Source: JBBQZO01 sp038207625 (lineage in GTDB: Bacteria; Pseudomonadota; Gammaproteobacteria; Burkholderiales; Burkholderiaceae_D). Taken from it: a DNA stretch of 64,000 nucleotides. Each line of letters starts with the position of its first letter. Position 1 is the stretch's first letter. The translations under genes were made by a program, and so were the position numbers. This document shows, one piece after another, positions 18,219 through 27,730 of this stretch. The stretch spans positions 62,001-126,000 of the forward strand of contig JBBQZO010000002.1 of assembly GCA_038207625.1 (NCBI GenBank). Reading direction: 5' to 3'. The notes under the pieces are model-generated. The model was not told where the DNA came from and made no database searches. It saw nothing but the letters and a program-made list of their open reading frames with translations.

Positions 18219-18812
18219 ATGCAGCGCGCCACGCCCCCACTCCGCCCGCCGCCTTGTACTCTGTGCAGCGCTGGCCTGTTGGCGACGCTGTTGTGGCTTG
18301 GCGGCTGCGCCAGCCTGCTGCCGGACTCGAACAGCGAAGCGAAGACCCCGTGGAACAGCTACGACGAGGCGGCTGCAACGTTTACCAAGATCACGCCCGG
18401 CAAGACCAGCCTGAGCGAATTGCGCGCGCTTGGCTACGACCCGGAGCACACGGCCAACGTGGCCCTGCTCAGCCACGCGGACTTGCTGCGCCGCCTGCAG
18501 GCGATGGCCACGTTCGAAGGGCCGGCGCTCGACCCCGCGCTCAAGCAGTGCGTGGCCGCCGGCCAGGCCTGTTTTGCCTACCGGATTGAGCAGCAATCGA
18601 TGGTGCGTGAACGGGTGGGCGGATTCTGGCTCGACTTCTTCAACTTCCGGCGCGACACCAAGGTCACCGGCTGGCAGTTCGACGCGCTGGTGCTGATCAG
18701 TCGGGGCGTGGTGATCTACAAGTCGTGGAGCGGCAAACCAAACATCCACGAAATGGAGCACGAACATCATCCGCTCGGCCCGCTGCAGGGAATCGGTTCG
18801 TCGTTGCGCTAG
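18219..18812 (+). CDS. Predicted lipoprotein of unknown function
   Basis: 197-residue protein with a lipoprotein signal ending in a lipobox (WLGGC, Cys at about 30). The mature part is soluble and contains two further cysteines (KQCVAAGQACF), DFFNFRRDTKVTGWQFDALVLI and a histidine-rich ending (HEMEHEHHPLGPLQGIGSSLR). The start is nine bases after the Usp stop, so the two are probably cotranscribed. I do not recognise the family. Confidence 0.75.
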   Translation: MQRATPPLRPPPCTLCSAGLLATLLWLGGCASLLPDSNSEAKTPWNSYDEAAATFTKITPGKTSLSELRALGYDPEHTANVALLSHADLLRRLQAMATFEGPALDPALKQCVAAGQACFAYRIEQQSMVRERVGGFWLDFFNFRRDTKVTGWQFDALVLISRGVVIYKSWSGKPNIHEMEHEHHPLGPLQGIGSSLR

Positions 18813-19163
18813 TTAAGTTTGCCAGGGCTGGCCACGGATCTTGGCCACTTGGCGCTGCGCCATCCAACGCCACAGTTGCAGCGCATCGGACTGGCTGGCG
18901 CACATGTGGCGCGGACTGGCCAGCGCGATCTCGCAGTCGCGGTCGGACCATTCCTCGAAGCGCACCGCGCCGGCGCTGGACACTTCGACTTCGTACATCA
19001 GGCCGTCGTCGTAGCCAAAGCGCAGCACGGCGACCGCCGCCTCGCCGTCGAGATCGAAGCCGCCACCGTAGAGTTGCGCGAGCACCTCGACGAGCTGCTG
19101 TTCGGACGGCATCGTGATTTCACTGCCGTCCGGGCCGGTTAGAGCCACCCATGCTTGTGTCAT
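18813..19163 (-). CDS. Small hypothetical protein
   Basis: 116-residue acidic cytoplasmic protein starting MTQAWVALTGPDGSEITMP at 19163, with a purine-rich GGGGGGCGTCA stretch before the ATG. It has a compact beta-rich look (LRFGYDDGLMYEVEVSSAGAVRFEEWSDRDCEI) ending in a tryptophan-containing helix. It ends directly against the lipoprotein stop on the opposite strand. Function not recognised. Confidence 0.65.
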   Translation of the reverse strand: MTQAWVALTGPDGSEITMPSEQQLVEVLAQLYGGGFDLDGEAAVAVLRFGYDDGLMYEVEVSSAGAVRFEEWSDRDCEIALASPRHMCASQSDALQLWRWMAQRQVAKIRGQPWQT

Positions 19164-19467
19164 TGACGCCCCCCCTATCCATCCTCGTTCGACCCGTCCC
19201 ATGGGAGGGCGCGTGCTTGCGCACGGTCCGGCCTGAGCTCTGTTGTACTGGTGATCGGATTTCTTGCCATGCTATGACGCCAACGGCCGTTGATGCGAAC
19301 GGTTGGGAACTATCATACCGAAATGTGCTGGGAGAATGGCAAATTATTCTGCGTGTGCGAAATGGCCAAAACAACCACTTTATCGGCACGCCCAACTTAT
19401 CAAATCACCAAAACGGAACGCGCGCCAGCAGCCCCACGGGCGTGCGCGCCATCGTACAATGTTGGCC
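19164..19467. other. Intergenic region, probable promoters
   Basis: 304 bases between the divergent small hypothetical gene and the TetR gene. The middle (about 19300-19400) is AT-richer than its surroundings and probably holds promoters. I see no gene and no strong operator-like palindrome. Confidence 0.45.
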
Positions 19468-20121
19468 ATGCAAAACGACACCTTGCCTCCCCACCCGGCG
19501 CCGCCACCCGCGCGCAAACGCGGCCGCCCGGTGCAGGACGAAAACGCCAGCCTGCGACGCGAGCTGATCGAAAAATCGGCCGCACTGTTTCGTACCCAAG
19601 GGTATGACAACACCACCGTGCGCGACATCGCCGCGGCGGTCGGCATCCAGGCCGGCAGCTGGTTCTATCACTTCAAGACCAAGCAGGATATTCTGGTGGC
19701 GGTAGTCGAACAGGGGATGCTCGAGTCGCTCGCCGCGATGGAGGCGATCGCACTGCGTCAGCTGGCGCCGCGCGCCGCCTTCGGCGAACTGGTGCGCGCG
19801 CATTTGCACACCCTGCTCGCGCCCGACCACCACTTCATCGCCGTGCTGCTGTACGAGTGGCGCTCGCTGGACCAGCCGGCGCGCGCGCGCGTGATCAAAC
19901 TGAAGGACCGTTACGAGGCGATCTGGGACGAGGTGATCACAGCGCTGCACGCCTCGGGTGACTGGAGCATGCCGACCCGTTTCGACCGCCTGCTGATGTT
20001 CGGCGCGCTGAACTGGACCGCGCAATGGTTCAAGCCCGGCGCCGGCGGCGGCATTGAGGAACTGGCCGAACAAACCGTACGCTTCATTCTGCGCAGCCCG
20101 GAGCCCGCCGCGCCGCGCTGA
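19468..20121 (+). CDS. TetR-family regulator, candidate regulator of the atu operon
   Basis: 217-residue TetR-type regulator with a proline/arginine-rich N-terminal tail (PPPARKRGRPVQDENA) and the helix-turn-helix TVRDIAAAVGIQAGSWFYHFKTKQDIL. In Pseudomonas the atu genes are controlled by a TetR protein (AtuR). This one lies tail-to-tail with the last gene of the atu operon, about 11.5 kb from its promoter, so a role there is plausible but unproven. An ATG three codons upstream (19459) is an equal start candidate; neither has a clear ribosome site. Confidence 0.82.
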   Translation: MQNDTLPPHPAPPPARKRGRPVQDENASLRRELIEKSAALFRTQGYDNTTVRDIAAAVGIQAGSWFYHFKTKQDILVAVVEQGMLESLAAMEAIALRQLAPRAAFGELVRAHLHTLLAPDHHFIAVLLYEWRSLDQPARARVIKLKDRYEAIWDEVITALHASGDWSMPTRFDRLLMFGALNWTAQWFKPGAGGGIEELAEQTVRFILRSPEPAAPR

Positions 20122-20228
20122 CGCGCCGCAGGTCGGCTTGGCGCCGGCGCGCGCGCGGTCAACGGCGCGTGCAGGCGCTGGCGTCAGCGTCAACCCAGGC
20201 GACCGGACCTGGCCGGCACGCGCCGTGT

Positions 20229-21830
20229 TTAACGCCCGGTATCGCCCGCGAACAAGGCCTGATGCGCAGCGCGCAGCACATGCTTCTGGATCTTGCCGGT
20301 CGAGGTGCTCGGCAACGCCGCGATCAGGTCGATGTGCTTGGGCACCTCGAAGCCGGCCAGATGGGCGCGGCAATGCAGATCGAGCGTCGTAGCGTCGCAC
20401 TGGGCGCCGTCCTTGAGCACGACGAAAGCGGCGACGCCCTCGCCCCACAGCGGATGCGGCACGCCGACCACGGCGGCATTGGCCACCGCCGGATGGCGCA
20501 GCAGCACCTCCTCCACTTTCAACGAGGCGACGTTTTCGCCGCCGCTCTTGATCATGTCCTTGATGCGGTCCTTGAACAGCAACTGGCCGTCCGCATCGAT
20601 CATGCCCAGGTCGCCCGTGTGGTGCCAGCCGTGGCGGCGCGCGTTGGCGCTGGCCTGCGGGTCCTTGTAATAGCCCAGCATCACGTTCGGGCCGCGATGG
20701 ACGATTTCACCCACCTGGCCGGGCGCGAGCAACTCGCCGTCGGCGTCCATAATGGCCAGCTCGTTGACCATGCACGGCTGGCCCCAGTAATTGCCGAAGC
20801 GCTGTAGTTGCTGCTCCGGAGGGAAGTACATCGTCATTGGGAAGATTTCAGTCTGCCCGCTGCCCAGCGCGAACTGCGGGCACAATTCGGCGATCAGGCG
20901 ACGCAGCAACGGCTGCGCCATCGGCGCCATCGCATACACGCACAGACGCAGCGCCGACAGGTCGCGCTGCGCGCGCGCCGGGTGCTGCAGCAGCGCGCCG
21001 TACATCAGCGGCAGGCCGACCATCACCGTCACGCGCTCGCGCGCGAGCGCATCGAGCAGCGCACCTGGATCGAAGCCGCGCTGTATCAGCATGCTTGAGC
21101 CGGCCGTCAGCGCCGAGCCGACCAGCGCGAACTGGGCGCAGTGGAACATCGGCAGGATGCAGGTAAACACATCGCTGGCCAGCACACCCAGCGTGCCGAT
21201 GTTCGACAGCAGCGCCGAGTGCACCGACAGGTGGCTGTGCATCGCCCCTTTCGGGCGCCCGGTGGTGCCGCTGGTGTACATGATCAGCGCCAGCTCGCGC
21301 GCATCGATCAATACCGACGGCAGCGTCGACGGCATGCCGCGCAGCGCTTGCCGCAGCGCTTGCCGCAGCGTGTTGTCGGCGACGCCGTCTGGCCCGCACA
21401 GGCGCACAGGCAATGCCAGCGCATCGAGCACGGCGCGCAAGGCGTTGCCAGCATACAGCTGCTGGTCCAGCACGACCAGCTTCGCCTCGGCGTGTTCAAG
21501 GATGTACCCAACGTCGGCAGGCGCGAGCATCGTGTTGATCGGCACCCACACCAGCCCGGCCTTGAGGATGCCATAGGCGGCGATCAGGAACTGCGCCGAG
21601 TTATTGCACAGCATCGCCACCTTGTCGCCGGGGCCCAAGCCCTGCGCCAGCAAGTGATGGGCGAACTGATTGCTGGCCTCGTCGAGTTCAACGTAGCTGG
21701 TGCGCTGTGCGCCCTCGATCAAGGCAGTCTTGACGCCGTATTTGCGCGCACTCTTGTGCAGCGTGTCGCCCAGCGCAATGCGGTTCAACAGATTTGCTTC
21801 ACGTGCCGCCTGGGCCCCATTCAAGTCCAT
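20229..21830 (-). CDS. Acyl-CoA synthetase (AMP-forming), AtuH-like
   Basis: Adenylate-forming ligase of 533 residues expected to activate citronellate, geranate or related acids to CoA thioesters. Core motifs: IMYTSGTTGRPKGAM (AMP-binding loop), GSGQTE, HTGDLG, KDRIKDMIKSGGENV and the C-terminal lysine loop STSTGKIQKHVLR. The ATG at 21830 follows AGGAGAATC. It is the last gene of the operon, separated from atuF by 165 bases that include a small tandem repeat. By position and family it corresponds to AtuH, but acyl-CoA ligases are hard to assign to substrate by sequence. Confidence 0.88.
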   Translation of the reverse strand: MDLNGAQAAREANLLNRIALGDTLHKSARKYGVKTALIEGAQRTSYVELDEASNQFAHHLLAQGLGPGDKVAMLCNNSAQFLIAAYGILKAGLVWVPINTMLAPADVGYILEHAEAKLVVLDQQLYAGNALRAVLDALALPVRLCGPDGVADNTLRQALRQALRGMPSTLPSVLIDARELALIMYTSGTTGRPKGAMHSHLSVHSALLSNIGTLGVLASDVFTCILPMFHCAQFALVGSALTAGSSMLIQRGFDPGALLDALARERVTVMVGLPLMYGALLQHPARAQRDLSALRLCVYAMAPMAQPLLRRLIAELCPQFALGSGQTEIFPMTMYFPPEQQLQRFGNYWGQPCMVNELAIMDADGELLAPGQVGEIVHRGPNVMLGYYKDPQASANARRHGWHHTGDLGMIDADGQLLFKDRIKDMIKSGGENVASLKVEEVLLRHPAVANAAVVGVPHPLWGEGVAAFVVLKDGAQCDATTLDLHCRAHLAGFEVPKHIDLIAALPSTSTGKIQKHVLRAAHQALFAGDTGR

Positions 21831-21844
21831 CCTGATTCTCCTGT

Positions 21845-21904
21845 GTGCTGGTCGATATTGTGCTGGTCGATATAGTGGCGCTCGATGCTGTGCCGGTCGG
21901 CACT
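21845..21904. repeat. Decaying 15-bp tandem repeat
   Basis: About four copies of a 15-base unit (GTGCTGGTCGATATT) in the atuF to ligase gap. The first two copies differ by a single base; the third and fourth are degenerate. It sits just upstream of the ligase ribosome site (on the minus strand) and does not contain a gene. Confidence 0.7.
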
Positions 21905-21995
21905 GCCGTGGACACGACCGCTCGATCCGGTCGCGCTGGCTGTTGCGACACGGGCGAACTGGACGTCACGCCAGCGCCCCCGCTGCGTGCGCGCA

Positions 21996-23999
21996 CTAGG
22001 CCACGCGCTGTGCGGCGACGATCTCCATCAACGCCCGCCCCGGTGCGACCTGCTCGCCGAGGTCGGCGAACAGTGCCTCGATGCTGCCGTCGAACGGCGC
22101 CATGATGCTGTGCTCCATCTTCATCGCCTCGATCACCATCACCACCTGACCGAGCCGCACCGACTCGCCTGCGGCCACCGGCAGCGCCACCACGCGCCCG
22201 TTCATCGGCGCGACGATGCGCCCGCTGGCGGCACCGTTGGCCGTTCGGTCGGGCGCCGCGTAACTGGTGTCCTGCACGCAGTGCTCGACGCCGTCGAGCA
22301 GGAAGTGGCACAACGCAGCGTCGAACGCGAACTCGATGTGCAGCGTGCGCTCGCCCAATGTCAGCACCAGCGCATTCGGCGCGCACTGCGCGATCTGCGC
22401 ACCGACGCGCGTGTCGGCGCCGATGATGTCCCACTGCTGGGCATCGATGGCGGCCACGTACAGCGCGCAGGCTTCGCCGTCGAGCACGAAGCGGCATAGT
22501 TGGCGGTAGCTGCAGCTGCTGGACCAGCTGCGCAACTCGGCCGGATAGTGCCCCGTGTCGGCAGAACTGCGTCGCCAGGCCAGCAGCGTGGCGGCGACGT
22601 GTATGGCCAGCGCATGTGGCGTCTGCTGCGCGCGCTCGGCGGGCGGAAATGCCGTTTCGATCAATGCGGTGGTGGCCGCGCCGGCGACAAACGCCGGATG
22701 GCGCACGCAGCGCGCCAGAAAAGCGCGATTACTGGTCAAGCCCAGCAGCACCGTGTCGTCCAGCGCACGCGCGATGCGACGCAGCGCCTCGGCGCGGTCC
22801 GCGCCGTGCGCGACGATCTTGGCCAGCATCGAATCGTAGTGTGGCGACACGGTCAGGCCGCTGGCCAGCGCATGGTCGGTGCGCACACCGGCCGGCGCAC
22901 GCCAGCGCGCAACGACGCCGCTTTGCGGCAGAAAGTCGCGCGCTGGATCTTCGCCGCACAGACGCACTTCGATCGCGTGGCCACCGCGCGCCAGACGCGC
23001 ATCGATCTCGATTTGCGTCAGCGGCAGCGCTTCGCCCAGCGCGACGCGCAACTGCCATTCAACCAGGTCGACACCAAGTACCGCTTCGGTGACCGCATGC
23101 TCGACCTGCAAACGCGTGTTCATCTCCATGAAGTAGAAATGGCCGTCGCCGTCGAGCAGAAATTCCAGCGTGCCGGCGCCGCGATAGCCGATCGCGCGCG
23201 CCGCGGCAATCGACACGGCGCCCATCTGTGCGCGCAGCGCCGGCGACACGGCCGGCGAGGGCGACTCCTCGATCAGTTTCTGGTGGCGCCGCTGCACCGA
23301 GCAATCGCGCTCGCCCAGATGCACCACATTGCCGTGCGCGTCGGCGAACACCTGAATCTCGATATGACGCGGTGCGACGATGGCTTTTTCGAGGATCAGC
23401 GCGGCGTTGGAAAACGCGTGCAGCGCTTCCGAGCGGGCCGACTGCAAGGCGTGCGCGAAGTCGGCCGCCTCGGCGACGCGACGCATGCCGCGCCCGCCCC
23501 CGCCGGCCACCGCCTTGATCATCACCGGGTAGCCGATCAGCGCGGCTTCGTTCGCCATGCGCGCATCGCACTGGTCATCGCCCTGGTAGCCGGGCACGCA
23601 AGGCACGCCGGCTTGCGCCATCAAGCGCTTGGCCTCGGCCTTGTTGCCCATCGCGTCCATCGCCTGCGCGGCGGGACCGATGAACACCAGCCCGGCCTGC
23701 GCACAGGCGCGCGCGAAGTCGGCGTTCTCGGCCAAAAAGCCGTAACCGGGATGGACCGCGCCGGCGCCGCCGGCACGCGCCGCGCCCAGCAGTGCGTCGA
23801 TATTCAGGTACGAGGCACTGGGCGCGGCCGCGCCAATACGCAGCGCCAGATCAGCCGCCTGGCAATGGGGCGCGTCGCGGTCGGCGTCCGAATACACGGC
23901 GATGGTGCGAAAGCCCATCCGCTTGGCAGTGCGCATCACGCGCAGCGCAATTTCGCCGCGGTTGGCGATCAGGATCGAATCAAAGTGCGGTGTCGTCAT
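21996..23999 (-). CDS. atuF: Geranyl-CoA carboxylase alpha subunit (biotin carboxylase plus biotin carrier)
   Basis: 667-residue biotin-containing subunit. The N-terminal biotin carboxylase has FDSILIANRGEIALRV, HPGYGFLAENADFA, the glycine-rich ATP loop AVAGGGGRGMR, HLGERDCSVQRRHQK and FMEMNTRLQVEHAVTE. The C-terminal carrier domain ends with EAMKMEH, the biotinylated lysine being about K627. Family members carboxylate geranyl-CoA (AtuF) or 3-methylcrotonyl-CoA (LiuD); sequence alone does not separate these, but the DUF1446 atuA gene in the operon points to geranyl-CoA. It starts seven bases after the preceding dehydrogenase ends. Confidence 0.88.
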   Translation of the reverse strand: MTTPHFDSILIANRGEIALRVMRTAKRMGFRTIAVYSDADRDAPHCQAADLALRIGAAAPSASYLNIDALLGAARAGGAGAVHPGYGFLAENADFARACAQAGLVFIGPAAQAMDAMGNKAEAKRLMAQAGVPCVPGYQGDDQCDARMANEAALIGYPVMIKAVAGGGGRGMRRVAEAADFAHALQSARSEALHAFSNAALILEKAIVAPRHIEIQVFADAHGNVVHLGERDCSVQRRHQKLIEESPSPAVSPALRAQMGAVSIAAARAIGYRGAGTLEFLLDGDGHFYFMEMNTRLQVEHAVTEAVLGVDLVEWQLRVALGEALPLTQIEIDARLARGGHAIEVRLCGEDPARDFLPQSGVVARWRAPAGVRTDHALASGLTVSPHYDSMLAKIVAHGADRAEALRRIARALDDTVLLGLTSNRAFLARCVRHPAFVAGAATTALIETAFPPAERAQQTPHALAIHVAATLLAWRRSSADTGHYPAELRSWSSSCSYRQLCRFVLDGEACALYVAAIDAQQWDIIGADTRVGAQIAQCAPNALVLTLGERTLHIEFAFDAALCHFLLDGVEHCVQDTSYAAPDRTANGAASGRIVAPMNGRVVALPVAAGESVRLGQVVMVIEAMKMEHSIMAPFDGSIEALFADLGEQVAPGRALMEIVAAQRVA

Positions 24000-24005
24000 G
24001 GCGGA

Positions 24006-25163
24006 TCAGTTCTTCTTGCCCGGCAGCGTGCCCATGTACTTGCAGATAATGCTCAGCATGACTTCGTCGGCGCCACCGCCGATCGAACCGAGCCGGCCAT
24101 CGCGGTAAAAGCGCGACACCGTGTTATCGAGCGTGAATCCCATGCCGCCCCAGAACTGCAAGCAGGCGTCGGGCACGATGCGCGCCAGCCGGCCCGCTTT
24201 CAATTTGGCCATCGAGGCCAGCTCGGTGACGTCCTGGCCGGCCAGGTACAATTCGCAGGCGCGGTACGTGAGCGCGCGCAGCGACTCGACTTCGGTCTTC
24301 AGTTCGGCCAGTTTGAAATGCACCCACTGGTTGTCCACCAGGCTCGATCCAAACAGCTTGCGCTCGCGCGCATACGCGATGGTGCTGTCGATGCAGTTGT
24401 TCATCGTCTGCACATTGCTCGCCGCCACCCACATGCGCTCTTCCTGGAACTGCAGCATCTGGTACGTAAAACCCTTGCCCTCCTCGCCGATGCGATAGCT
24501 TTGCGGCACACGCACCTCGTCGAAATAGATCAGGCCCGTGTCGGACGAGTTCATGCCGATCTTCTGGATCTTTTTCCCCACCGAGACGCCCTTGGTGTCC
24601 ATCGGCACGATGATCAGGGACTTGTTGCGGTGCGCCGGATCGTCCGAGGTATTGGCCAGCAGGCACATCCAGTCCGCCTGCAAGCTGTTGGTGATCCACA
24701 TCTTGCTGCCGTTGATGATGTAGTCGTCGCCGTCCTTGCGCGCGCTGGTCTTGATGGCCGCCACGTCGGAACCCGCGTTGGGCTCGGACACGCCGACGCA
24801 GGCGACCATGTCGCCTTGAATGGCCGGCGCCAGGAACTGGGCGCGCAACGCGTCCGAACCGAAGCGCGCCAGGGCCGGTGTGGCCATGTCGGTCTGCACG
24901 CCGATCGCCATCGGCACGCCGCCGCAGTTGATGTGGCCCAGCGTCTCGGCCATCGCCACCGAGTACGAATAGTCCAGGCCCAGCCCGCCAAATTCGACCG
25001 GCTTGGAAATGCCGAGGAAACCGAGCGCGCCCATCTTCTTGAACAGCTCCTTGGCCGGGAACATCTCGGCTGCCTCCCACGCGTCCACGTTGGGATTGAT
25101 TTCGGTGTCGATGAAACGCTTCAGATTGCGCTGGAGTTCAAGGTGTTCGTGGCTAAATTGCAT
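24006..25163 (-). CDS. atuD: Acyl-CoA dehydrogenase, probable citronellyl-CoA dehydrogenase
   Basis: FAD-dependent dehydrogenase of 385 residues. Signatures: GVSEPNAGSDVAAIKTSA and MWITNSLQADWM (FAD/substrate), FDEVRVP, QFWGGMGFTLDN and RFYRDGRLGSIGGGADEVML. The predicted step is citronellyl-CoA to geranyl-CoA. The ATG at 25163 has a strong AGGAGAG site. Its position right after the carboxyltransferase gene matches the atuC-atuD order of Pseudomonas, which is why this and not the second dehydrogenase is called AtuD. Confidence 0.85.
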   Translation of the reverse strand: MQFSHEHLELQRNLKRFIDTEINPNVDAWEAAEMFPAKELFKKMGALGFLGISKPVEFGGLGLDYSYSVAMAETLGHINCGGVPMAIGVQTDMATPALARFGSDALRAQFLAPAIQGDMVACVGVSEPNAGSDVAAIKTSARKDGDDYIINGSKMWITNSLQADWMCLLANTSDDPAHRNKSLIIVPMDTKGVSVGKKIQKIGMNSSDTGLIYFDEVRVPQSYRIGEEGKGFTYQMLQFQEERMWVAASNVQTMNNCIDSTIAYARERKLFGSSLVDNQWVHFKLAELKTEVESLRALTYRACELYLAGQDVTELASMAKLKAGRLARIVPDACLQFWGGMGFTLDNTVSRFYRDGRLGSIGGGADEVMLSIICKYMGTLPGKKN

Positions 25164-25215
25164 GGTGCTCTCCTGGATGTTGGGTTCGAATGAGTGAAAG
25201 GCTGGATCGCATTGA

Positions 25216-26835
25216 TTATGGCCGTGCGACGCCAAACTGAATCGGATGGAGCGCACGCCGACGCCCGTCCAGGCAGACCGACAGCGCGCAAGCGAGCACC
25301 TTGCGGGTGTCGCGCGGATCGATCACGCCGTCGTCGAGCAGGCGGCCCGAGATCGTGAAAGCGCCGGTCTGGCGCTCGAAGGTGTCGATCACTTTCGCAC
25401 GCATCGTCTCGATGGCGACGCTGTCGACCTCGATGCCCTTGCGCCGCATGCTCGCCTCCATCACGATCGCCATCGTGCCGGCGGCCTGCTCGGCGCCCAT
25501 CACGGCGGTCTTCGCGTTGGGCCAGCTAAAGCAAAAATCGGGATGAAAACCCCGTCCGGACATGCCGTAATTGCCGGCCCCAAACGAGGCGCCGCAGTGC
25601 ACGGTGATGCGCGGCACGCTGGCGTTGGCCATCGCCTGGATCATCTTCGAACCGTGCTTGATCATGCCGGCCTGCTCGGACGCCTTGCCGACGATGAAGC
25701 CGGTGGTGTTTTGCAGGTACACCAGCGGCGTGTCCGACTGGCAGCAGGCCTGGATGAAGTGCGCCGCCTTGGTCGCGCCGTCCGGGTCGAGCGGGCCGTT
25801 GTTGGTGATGATACCGATGCGCATGCCGCAGATGGCCGCGTGGCCCGTCACGGTGGCAGCGCCGTAGTCCGGTTTGAATTCGAGGAAGTCCGAGCCGTCC
25901 GCGATGCGTGCGATCACCTCGCGCATGTCGAGCGGCTTGCGATGGTCGTTCGAGGCGATGCCCAGCAACTGGTCGGCGTCGTGCAGCGGTTGCGCGTACG
26001 CGCGCTCCACGCGCAGCGTGTCGCGGTCCCAGTCGAGCGCGGCGACCAGCTCGCGCGCGATGCGCAGCGCGTCGACGTCGTCCTCGGCCAGGTATTCGGA
26101 CAGGCCGGTGACGCTGGCGTGCATGTCGGCGCCGCCCAGTTCCTCTTCGCTGGCGATTTCGCCAGTGGCCGCCTTCAAAAGCGGCGGGCCGGCCAGGAAC
26201 GCTTTGGCACGCTCGCGCACCATCACCACGTAGTCTGACAGGCCGGGCATGTAGGCGCCGCCGGCCGTGCTCGAACCATGCACCACACTGATCACCGGCA
26301 GGCCGGCCGCCGACAGGCGCGCCAGCCAGTAAAAACCGCTGCCGCCGTGGATGAAGGTCTCCACCTTGTAGGTCAGCAGATTGGCGCCGGCGCATTCGAC
26401 CAGATGGATGAACGGCAGCTTCTGGTCGTAGGCAATGGTCTGCGCGCGCTGGAATTTTTCGATCCCCATCGGCTGCACGGCGCCCGCGTCGATGCCCGAA
26501 TCGTCCACCACGATCATCGCGCGCACGCCGCTGACGTAGCCGATGCCGGCCAACATGCCGCCGCCCGGAATCGAGCGGGCCGGATCAGGATGGTCGAGAC
26601 AAAATCCGGCCAGTGTGGACAGCTCCAGAAACGGTGCGCCGATGTCGAGCAGGCGCCCAAGCCGGTCGCGCGGCAGCAACTGGCCGCGCTTTTCAAACAG
26701 CGCGCGCGACGCGCCCGACTTGTCGCGCGTGCGCTCCTCCAGTTGGCGCAACTGCGCCACCTGTTCGACCAGCGCGCTGCGGTTTTGCAGGTAGCCGTCG
26801 GCCTGCGCAACGATGCGCGATGCGAGCGCGGGCAT
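25216..26835 (-). CDS. atuC: Geranyl-CoA carboxylase beta subunit (carboxyltransferase)
   Basis: 539-residue carboxyltransferase that moves the carboxyl group from biotin to the acyl-CoA. Two crotonase-fold halves are visible: GGGMLAGIGYVSG, SGIDAGAVQPMGIEKFQRAQ and STAGGAYMPGLSDYVV in the first, and NNGPLDPDGATKAAHFIQ, QNTTGFIVGKASEQAG and GASFGAGNYGMSGRGFHPDF in the second. The length matches AtuC/LiuB (about 535-540). The ATG overlaps the SDR stop (TGATG), so translation is coupled. An open frame continues upstream, but only inside the SDR gene. Confidence 0.9.
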   Translation of the reverse strand: MPALASRIVAQADGYLQNRSALVEQVAQLRQLEERTRDKSGASRALFEKRGQLLPRDRLGRLLDIGAPFLELSTLAGFCLDHPDPARSIPGGGMLAGIGYVSGVRAMIVVDDSGIDAGAVQPMGIEKFQRAQTIAYDQKLPFIHLVECAGANLLTYKVETFIHGGSGFYWLARLSAAGLPVISVVHGSSTAGGAYMPGLSDYVVMVRERAKAFLAGPPLLKAATGEIASEEELGGADMHASVTGLSEYLAEDDVDALRIARELVAALDWDRDTLRVERAYAQPLHDADQLLGIASNDHRKPLDMREVIARIADGSDFLEFKPDYGAATVTGHAAICGMRIGIITNNGPLDPDGATKAAHFIQACCQSDTPLVYLQNTTGFIVGKASEQAGMIKHGSKMIQAMANASVPRITVHCGASFGAGNYGMSGRGFHPDFCFSWPNAKTAVMGAEQAAGTMAIVMEASMRRKGIEVDSVAIETMRAKVIDTFERQTGAFTISGRLLDDGVIDPRDTRKVLACALSVCLDGRRRALHPIQFGVARP

Positions 26836-27710
26836 CAGCTGCCCTCCCCGTCTTGCAGCACCTTGGGCACGCTGGCCAGATGAAAACCGTCGAACGGCGC
26901 GACCGGATTGCGCACCGGCGGCATCGGCATGCCACCGCGCACATTGGGGCGCCCGCCATCGACCCGGAGCAGGCTGCCGGTAATGAACGAGGCCGCCGGC
27001 GAGAGCAGATAGACAATCGCCGACGACACCTCGGCCTCGTTGCCAAAGCGCTTCAAGGGCACCGTATCGGGAAACGCGCGGATGATGGCGCGCATCTGCG
27101 GCGGATACGCGTCCATGCCCGACGAGGCCACGTAACCCGGCGCGACGGCGTTCACGCGCACGCCGAACTGGGCCCATTCAAAGGCGGCCGTCTCGGTGAA
27201 GTTGACCATGCCGGCGCGCGCGGCGCCCGAGTGGCCCATATTGGGCATGCCGCCCCAGATGTCGGCGACGATGTTGACGATCGCCCCGCCGCTGTGTTGC
27301 ATAGCCTGGTTCAGACACTCGCGCGCCATCAGGAAGCCGCCCGTCAGGTTGGTTTGCACCACCGCCTCCCAGCCCTTGAGCGAAATGTCCTTGAGCTGGG
27401 CCGGGAACTGACCGCCCGCGTTGTTGACCAGCGCGTCGATGCGCCCGTGCTCGGCGACGATGCCAGCGACTAACGCCTTGACGGCGTCCTCGTCGCGGAT
27501 ATTGCACGGGTAGCAGTGGCTGCGCCCGCCCACCTGCGCGATCTCGTCTGCTACGGCGGCGAGCTTGTCGGGCGTGCGTCCGACCAGCGCGACGACGGCG
27601 CCCAACGCGGCCAGCTCGTGGGCCACGCAGCGCCCGATGCCGCTGCCACCGCCGGTGACGACGACGATGCGGTCCTTGAATGAATCGGCTGCAAAAATTG
27701 AACGATACAT
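26835..27710 (-). CDS. atuB: SDR-family oxidoreductase, AtuB/AtuG-like
   Basis: 291-residue Rossmann-fold protein with TGGGSGIG (19-26), NNAGGQFP and a conserved C-terminal GRPNVRGGMPMPP tail. Where most SDRs have Tyr-x-x-x-Lys, this has Ser161 and Arg165 (HSGAARAG), a pattern I recall from peroxisomal trans-2-enoyl-CoA reductases and dienoyl-CoA reductases. A role on an unsaturated terpenoid acyl-CoA is therefore likelier than alcohol oxidation. The symbol is from gene order (before atuC) and is tentative; AtuG is equally similar in kind. It overlaps atuC by one base. Confidence 0.75.
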   Translation of the reverse strand: MYRSIFAADSFKDRIVVVTGGGSGIGRCVAHELAALGAVVALVGRTPDKLAAVADEIAQVGGRSHCYPCNIRDEDAVKALVAGIVAEHGRIDALVNNAGGQFPAQLKDISLKGWEAVVQTNLTGGFLMARECLNQAMQHSGGAIVNIVADIWGGMPNMGHSGAARAGMVNFTETAAFEWAQFGVRVNAVAPGYVASSGMDAYPPQMRAIIRAFPDTVPLKRFGNEAEVSSAIVYLLSPAASFITGSLLRVDGGRPNVRGGMPMPPVRNPVAPFDGFHLASVPKVLQDGEGS

Positions 27711-27730
27711 GCTGCTTCCTTGGTTTGTTG

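Noticed and set aside
22500..25193. Plus-strand frame of 897 codons
   Set aside because: Antisense to atuF and atuD; same reason.
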